Shown here: positions 6,005-9,462 of the stretch, in pieces | How positions within the stretch are numbered: the stretch's first letter is position 1 | Layout: every line of letters starts with the position of its first letter | Assembly: GCA_030431355.1 (NCBI GenBank) | Contig: JAUIJG010000197.1 | Location: 1 to 9,462 of the forward strand | Direction: 5' to 3' | Length of the DNA: 9,462 nt | Origin: a bacterium | GTDB taxonomy: Bacteria > Cyanobacteriota > Vampirovibrionia > Obscuribacterales > Obscuribacteraceae | Translations under genes and position numbers: made by a program | The notes under the pieces: generated by a model | Told to the model about the DNA's origin: nothing | What the model saw: the letters and a program-made list of their open reading frames with translations, nothing else | Database searches by the model: none

Positions 6005-7009
6005 GTGAAAACAAATCCTATGACAGAAAACAAAAAAACACCCTGGATAATCTGGCTTCTCCTGGGCCTGTGCCTTTTAGCAATACCTGTTGCGATGTTC
6101 TCAAAGTCCGCCCCAGGCAACCACAATGAAGATGATGATCGTTGGGCTATGCTCAAAAAAGACTCCCTCAAAGTCGTCCACCTGGACGGGATGATCATGG
6201 ACCAGGCAAAGCAATCTTATTTCTCCTTACCCACAGGAGCAAAGCTTGCTCTGAAAAATTTGAAGGAAGCGAAAGAGAATAAGAGAGTAAAAGGAGTGCT
6301 GATCCGTATCAATTCCCCTGGTGGCACAGTTGGTGCCTCCCAGGAGATCAATCAAGCTGTGCGCGAGTTAAGCAAAGAGAAACCTGTCGTGGCAAGCATG
6401 GGTGACCTTGCGGCTTCCGGCGGTTACTATGTGGCGTGCGCCTGCGATAAAATCTACGCTAATCCTGGAACTCTCACCGGATCTATCGGTGTAATTATGA
6501 GCGGTCTCAATCTTAAGGGGCTGACAGAAAAGCTAGGCATTGAACCAAAAATTGTAAAATCCGGACCGTTCAAAGACATCACCTCAATGTATCGGCCCAT
6601 GACCGAAGATGAGAGAGCGATTCTCCAGGGATTGATAGACGACTCATATGATCAGTTCGTCACTGCGGTGGCGAAAGGCCGATCCATGAAAAAAGAAGAT
6701 GTTAAAAAGCTTGCCGACGGTAGAATCTATACAGGAAGACAAGCTCTCAAAAACGGACTGGTCGATGAACTGGGCAGTTATGAAGATGCGCTTTCCGGTC
6801 TACAATCAATTTGCAAGAAGAAGTACAACCTCAAAAAAGATCTGAAAGTAGATGATGATTCATCACCCAGCCTATTAGACAGTTTACTCAAGTCATCGGT
6901 GGCGCTGACAAAAGGTTCCGACACCAGTGAAGCGGCACTTCTGGATGAAGTATTGCCTATATCCCTCAGAGCGAAATTTTATCATCAACCCTTGTGGATG
7001 ATGCCTTGA
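6005..7009 (+). CDS. sppA: Signal peptide peptidase SppA, short (single-domain) type
   Basis: This is a membrane serine protease of the SppA family (S49), which degrades signal peptides left in the membrane after secretion. The 334-residue length fits the short, Bacillus-like form rather than the double-domain E. coli form. Residues 13-32 are the N-terminal membrane anchor. The protease core shows RINSPGGTVGAS (101-112, oxyanion region), MGDLAASGGYY with catalytic Ser138, and KSGPFKDITS with catalytic Lys190; the 52-residue Ser-Lys spacing fits the Ser/Lys dyad of the short enzymes. TLTGSIGVI and GRIYTGRQALKNGLVDELG are further family motifs. The C-terminal 50 residues are variable. The start is uncertain: GTG at 6005 or ATG at 6020, neither with a clear Shine-Dalgarno sequence. 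The gene is followed after 12 bases by the YIP1-family gene and probably shares its transcript. Confidence 0.95.
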   Translation: MKTNPMTENKKTPWIIWLLLGLCLLAIPVAMFSKSAPGNHNEDDDRWAMLKKDSLKVVHLDGMIMDQAKQSYFSLPTGAKLALKNLKEAKENKRVKGVLIRINSPGGTVGASQEINQAVRELSKEKPVVASMGDLAASGGYYVACACDKIYANPGTLTGSIGVIMSGLNLKGLTEKLGIEPKIVKSGPFKDITSMYRPMTEDERAILQGLIDDSYDQFVTAVAKGRSMKKEDVKKLADGRIYTGRQALKNGLVDELGSYEDALSGLQSICKKKYNLKKDLKVDDDSSPSLLDSLLKSSVALTKGSDTSEAALLDEVLPISLRAKFYHQPLWMMP

Positions 7010-7021
7010 TAGGACCAAACC

Positions 7022-7684
7022 ATGGACTCCTCCCAGGAAAAAGATGCAAAAGAAGCAAATGACTCGAATAGTCTTTCAGAAGGCTGTTCTAGTTCTTATT
7101 CAAATCAACTTTCTTTCGACAGAATTTTGCAGGGTATTTTAGTCGCTCCCCAGGTTACTTATAAGGCGCTACTGAATACTCCGGAATTCTTCAACGAGAA
7201 GCAGGCAGCCATAGGTCTGGTTCTTGTTTCACTTATCGGAATAAGCGCTTCACTCTGCCAGAGCGCCGGAGATATAGTACCGCTTATCTTGCTCAAACTT
7301 GTGTTTGCAGTATTCAGCTCCATCATGAGCTGGATGATCATCGCCTTGTTTCTCTTCATTCTTGCCCGACGCTCGAATCGTTTTGCCACCGTTTATTCAG
7401 TTCTTGTTTTAACAGCCTGGGCCCATGTTCCACTGATCCTTTTTCCTCCAATTTATTGCCTCCAGGCAGCCCTGGGAGGAATAGCAGAGATACTTTTAGG
7501 GGCGGTACTTATCTGGTATGTGGCACTTAACTTTATAGCTTTTAAGGCAGTGCTGGAAGTAAGCTATAAGAAGCTCCTTACCAATGCCTTTTTGATACCA
7601 CCGGTAATAGCAATATCCATGGTATTCTGGACGTACTTTTTAGTATCTTACACAACCTTGAGACTCCTTTCTCTTCTGATATGA
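7022..7684 (+). CDS. YIP1-family integral membrane protein
   Basis: The 220-residue protein has a polar Ser-rich N-terminus (1-30) and then SFDRILQGILVAPQVTYKAL, the amphipathic entry typical of bacterial YIP1-domain proteins, where a conserved Pro precedes the membrane part. Hydrophobic segments lie at about 62-80, 86-115, 121-145, 152-175 and 188-210, giving five predicted helices, the usual number for the family. Bacterial members have no settled function; membrane organisation or transport is often suggested. AGGA stands 7 bases before the ATG. The stop codon overlaps the start of miaA in ATGA, so translation is probably coupled. Position between sppA and miaA implies co-expression, not shared chemistry. 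Confidence 0.85.
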   Translation: MDSSQEKDAKEANDSNSLSEGCSSSYSNQLSFDRILQGILVAPQVTYKALLNTPEFFNEKQAAIGLVLVSLIGISASLCQSAGDIVPLILLKLVFAVFSSIMSWMIIALFLFILARRSNRFATVYSVLVLTAWAHVPLILFPPIYCLQAALGGIAEILLGAVLIWYVALNFIAFKAVLEVSYKKLLTNAFLIPPVIAISMVFWTYFLVSYTTLRLLSLLI

Positions 7685-8628
7685 GTACAGAAAAAAAACA
7701 TCCCGACGGTCTCAAGAACACTGTAATCGCAATTGTCGGTCCGACAAGCTCGGGCAAAACATCTCTGTCCATAGAGCTTTGCCGGAGGCTGAACGGTGAG
7801 GTGATTGCCTGCGATTCGAGAAATATCTATAGATATATGGATATCGGCACCGCAAAACCTACCCAAGAGGAGATGAAGGGTATTAACCATCACCTTCTCG
7901 ATGTGGCTGACCCTGATCAGATATTCACCGTGGCGGAGTTCAAGAACAGAGGGCTGAAAGCTATAGATTCGATTTTTGAAAGAGAGCGGATTCCTGTGGT
8001 CTGCGGTGGCACCGGACTTTACTCGCGGGCACTTCTAGAGGGTCTTTCTATTCCGGAAGTGGAACCAAATCCGGAGCTAAGGGAAGAGCTGAAATCCCAG
8101 GCGGACAAGAATGGAAATGAGTACATTCACAATCTTCTAAAGTCAAAAGATCCCGAAGCGGCAGAGAAAATAAACATCAATGATAGATTTAGAATCATCC
8201 GTGCTCTTGAAGTCATGGAAGCACTATCCATACCCTTTTCCAGTGCGGTAAAAAGAGAAGACGTGCCCTTTAAGGTGATCTGGATCGGATTGACATTCGA
8301 CAACCGCGAACTTCTAAAAGAGCGAATAAAAGAGAGATTGCAAATTCAGATCGATGATGGATTAGAGTCCGAAGTAAAAGCGCTATACAGCAAGTACGGC
8401 AAGACCAGAACCCTAAAAAACGCAGTCACCTACAAACAATTCATCAAATATTTCGAGAACGAGATCTCCTATGACGAAGCCATAGAAGAATGTGAAAGGC
8501 ATAACTATCAACTGGCAAGAAAACAGCTCATGTGGTTTAGAGCAAACCCCGAGATCAACTGGCTAAAAGTCGATCTGGTCGAGGATCTGGCAGAAGATGC
8601 GATGAAAATTATCACAGAAAACAGCTAA
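7681..8628 (+). CDS. miaA: tRNA dimethylallyltransferase MiaA
   Basis: MiaA transfers a dimethylallyl group from dimethylallyl diphosphate to N6 of adenosine 37 in tRNAs that read codons starting with U, which stabilises codon pairing; it acts in the cytoplasm. The 315-residue product has the P-loop GPTSSGKT (20-27), the DSRNIYRYMDIGTAKP block with the probable catalytic Asp45, INHHLLDVADP (68-78), CGGTGLY (108-114), NDRFRIIRALEV (167-178) and a C-terminal QLARKQLMWFR (277-287), all in family order and at normal length. Two positions differ from the common form: Asn48 where many homologues have Gln, and TYKQF (250-254) where GYK is usual. They look like natural variation and the enzyme should be active. 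The start ATG overlaps the preceding stop by four bases, and no separate Shine-Dalgarno is evident, so coupled translation is likely. Confidence 0.97.
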   Translation: MSTEKKHPDGLKNTVIAIVGPTSSGKTSLSIELCRRLNGEVIACDSRNIYRYMDIGTAKPTQEEMKGINHHLLDVADPDQIFTVAEFKNRGLKAIDSIFERERIPVVCGGTGLYSRALLEGLSIPEVEPNPELREELKSQADKNGNEYIHNLLKSKDPEAAEKININDRFRIIRALEVMEALSIPFSSAVKREDVPFKVIWIGLTFDNRELLKERIKERLQIQIDDGLESEVKALYSKYGKTRTLKNAVTYKQFIKYFENEISYDEAIEECERHNYQLARKQLMWFRANPEINWLKVDLVEDLAEDAMKIITENS

Positions 8629-8665
8629 ATCTGTTAGCCACCTTACTTTTTCTGTTAAACAGCAC

Positions 8666-8693
8666 TGGACGAGAATTCGAAAAGAGCTATACT
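8666..8693 (+). promoter_or_regulatory. Likely sigma70-type promoter for the small gene at 8806
   Basis: TGGACG (8666-8671, 4 of 6 to TTGACA) and TATACT (8688-8693, 5 of 6 to TATAAT) are separated by 16 bases. Transcription would start near 8700, about 105 bases before the ATG. A second perfect TTGACA at 8704-8709 has only a poor -10 (TGATAC at 17 bases). The leader between holds no recognised motif. Confidence 0.4.
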
Positions 8694-8805
8694 GGTAAAG
8701 GTTTTGACAACATCCTCCTAAAATAATGATACCGGGGATGACACGAAATGGGGTGACAAACTTCGCCCAAGCCAAAACCGATTCGACGCCAACCAGGCTG
8801 CTTAT

Positions 8806-9177
8806 ATGACATCGACAAATGATGCAAGCATAAGAGAAGTTACCCTGCCTTTCAGCAATGGACTCATGGCAGCAAAATTGTGGAAAGCCTACGGAAGATT
8901 TGTGGTGGGAGTTCCGGCTCTGGGTCTTCACTGCTACGGTAGATCCGAGCAGGAGGCTGCATTCAGACTCTTTACCAGCCTGCTCAAATATTACAGACAC
9001 CTGAAATCAAATCAAGACAGCATCACGGAAAAAGGACTGCAAGACCTGGCTAAGCTTAGCGAATGGGTCAGCGAAATAGAGCGAAAGATGACGGCCCCTG
9101 AAAGGGATCCAGGCTCCGTGCTTGTCTCCATGGCTGACAGACGTTCTAGAAAGTCGCCTTCAAAGTCGCCTTCTTAA
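8806..9177 (+). CDS. Small protein with possible HicB-like fold and basic tail
   Basis: The 123-residue product has no signal peptide or membrane helix. Residues 29-64 read as a strand (YGRFVVGVPALGLHCYG) followed by a helix starting SEQEAAFRLFTSLLKYY. This resembles the HicB-type layout in which a strand ending in a P-x-L-x-G-type turn precedes a helix opening with E-A. Residues 72-95 are a charged helix. The tail RRSRKSPSKSPS is basic and disordered. HicB antitoxins usually sit beside a small HicA toxin gene and none is present here, so a toxin-antitoxin role is not supported; a solitary HicB-like domain or an unrelated fold are both possible. The start is the first ATG after an in-frame stop at 8719; the ribosome binding site is weak (AGG at 8795-8797). 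The gene converges on pncB. Confidence 0.6.
   Translation: MTSTNDASIREVTLPFSNGLMAAKLWKAYGRFVVGVPALGLHCYGRSEQEAAFRLFTSLLKYYRHLKSNQDSITEKGLQDLAKLSEWVSEIERKMTAPERDPGSVLVSMADRRSRKSPSKSPS
9151..9174. repeat. 12-bp tandem duplication at the end of the small gene
   Basis: AAGTCGCCTTCA is followed directly by AAGTCGCCTTCT, an 11 of 12 match. It encodes the two KSPS units of the basic tail and ends at the stop codon overlap with pncB. Gain or loss of one unit would keep the reading frame. Confidence 0.75.
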
Positions 9178-9462
9178 AATCCCCTTGCCTTTAGAATCAA
9201 CTCTGTCTTCAGTTCGTACAAAGTCTTTTCGAGCCCGACCGGATATTGATGGGGATTAAGAATCCGCTTTATACCGGAATGGAACCCTTTCATCTCTTCA
9301 ATGGCATTCTGCCGGGCTTGATGATGATCAACTTCCTCCGCGACAAATTCACCTTTACGAAAGAGGGGCTGAAGGAGATCTTTATATGCGGTATCACCAG
9401 GAACTACTTTTCTCCGGGTGAAATCAACCGGATCGACTATTATCCAGTCCTGCTTATCGTCA
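9174..9462 (-). CDS. pncB: Nicotinate phosphoribosyltransferase, C-terminal part (5' end outside window)
   Basis: The frame enters from the right edge and gives the last 95 residues before a TAA at 9176-9174. It reads DKQDWIIVDPVDFTRRK, then LLQPLFRKGEFVAEEVDHHQ, and ends with NPHQYPVGLEKTLYELK and a short helix to the stop. The sequence around LLQPLFRKGE and the PHxYPVGL block near the end are characteristic of the C-terminal region of nicotinate phosphoribosyltransferases. The enzyme joins nicotinate to phosphoribosyl pyrophosphate to make nicotinate mononucleotide in NAD salvage. The active-site portion lies outside the window, so activity cannot be judged. The gene is convergent with the small gene at 8806 and overlaps its last four bases. 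Confidence 0.85.
   Translation of the reverse strand, partial: DDKQDWIIVDPVDFTRRKVVPGDTAYKDLLQPLFRKGEFVAEEVDHHQARQNAIEEMKGFHSGIKRILNPHQYPVGLEKTLYELKTELILKARGF

Noticed and set aside
8624..8638. GCTAA/TTAGC hairpin at the miaA stop codon as terminator
   Set aside because: Only 5 AT-rich pairs, and the next T run begins about eight bases past the stem; too weak to call.
1..9462. CRISPR array, insertion sequence, tRNA, rRNA or phage genes
   Set aside because: No regularly spaced direct repeats, transposase motifs, cloverleaf-like segments or phage proteins were seen.

Overview
The window (about 50% GC by eye) holds nine protein-coding genes and no RNA gene, insertion sequence or CRISPR array that I could see. 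Several predicted exported proteins and a TonB-like protein point to a diderm bacterium. The style of the proteins (zinc ribbon plus long disordered linker, TM2-like plus TonB-like fusion, YIP1 next to miaA) recalls non-photosynthetic relatives of Cyanobacteria such as Obscuribacterales (Melainabacteria). That assignment is inference from memory, not something the sequence proves.

Left part (1-2509, minus strand). A gene that runs off the left edge encodes a three-helix membrane protein with a TM2-like start, a TonB-like entry and a long Pro/Thr/Ser/Arg linker. After a 471-base spacer with a likely terminator comes a secreted protein with an acidic linker, a TrbI/VirB10-like beta domain and a glycine-rich hydrophobic segment.

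Middle part (2510-5973, plus strand). A 454-base divergent spacer holds a 9-bp tandem repeat and several inverted repeats. It is followed by a GTG-started zinc-ribbon protein that carries six copies of a short L-R-S-P-L-L-G-G motif, a Pro/Gln-rich linker and a C-terminal membrane hairpin. Next is an exported coiled-coil protein of unknown function with a possible extended -10 promoter in front of it.

Right part (6005-9462). sppA (signal peptide peptidase), a YIP1-family membrane protein and miaA (tRNA dimethylallyltransferase) lie in close succession with a 12-base gap and then an ATGA overlap, so they are probably one operon, perhaps including the coiled-coil gene 31 bases upstream. A small gene with a possible HicB-like fold follows behind its own likely promoter. 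It converges on the 3' end of pncB (nicotinate phosphoribosyltransferase), and the two stop codons share the palindrome TTAA.

Four long genes in a row (1-5973) encode envelope-associated proteins with large disordered, compositionally biased linkers and no assignable enzyme activity. They are the least explained part of the window. The six-copy SPLLGG motif array is the most distinctive feature. sppA, miaA and pncB are ordinary housekeeping genes.
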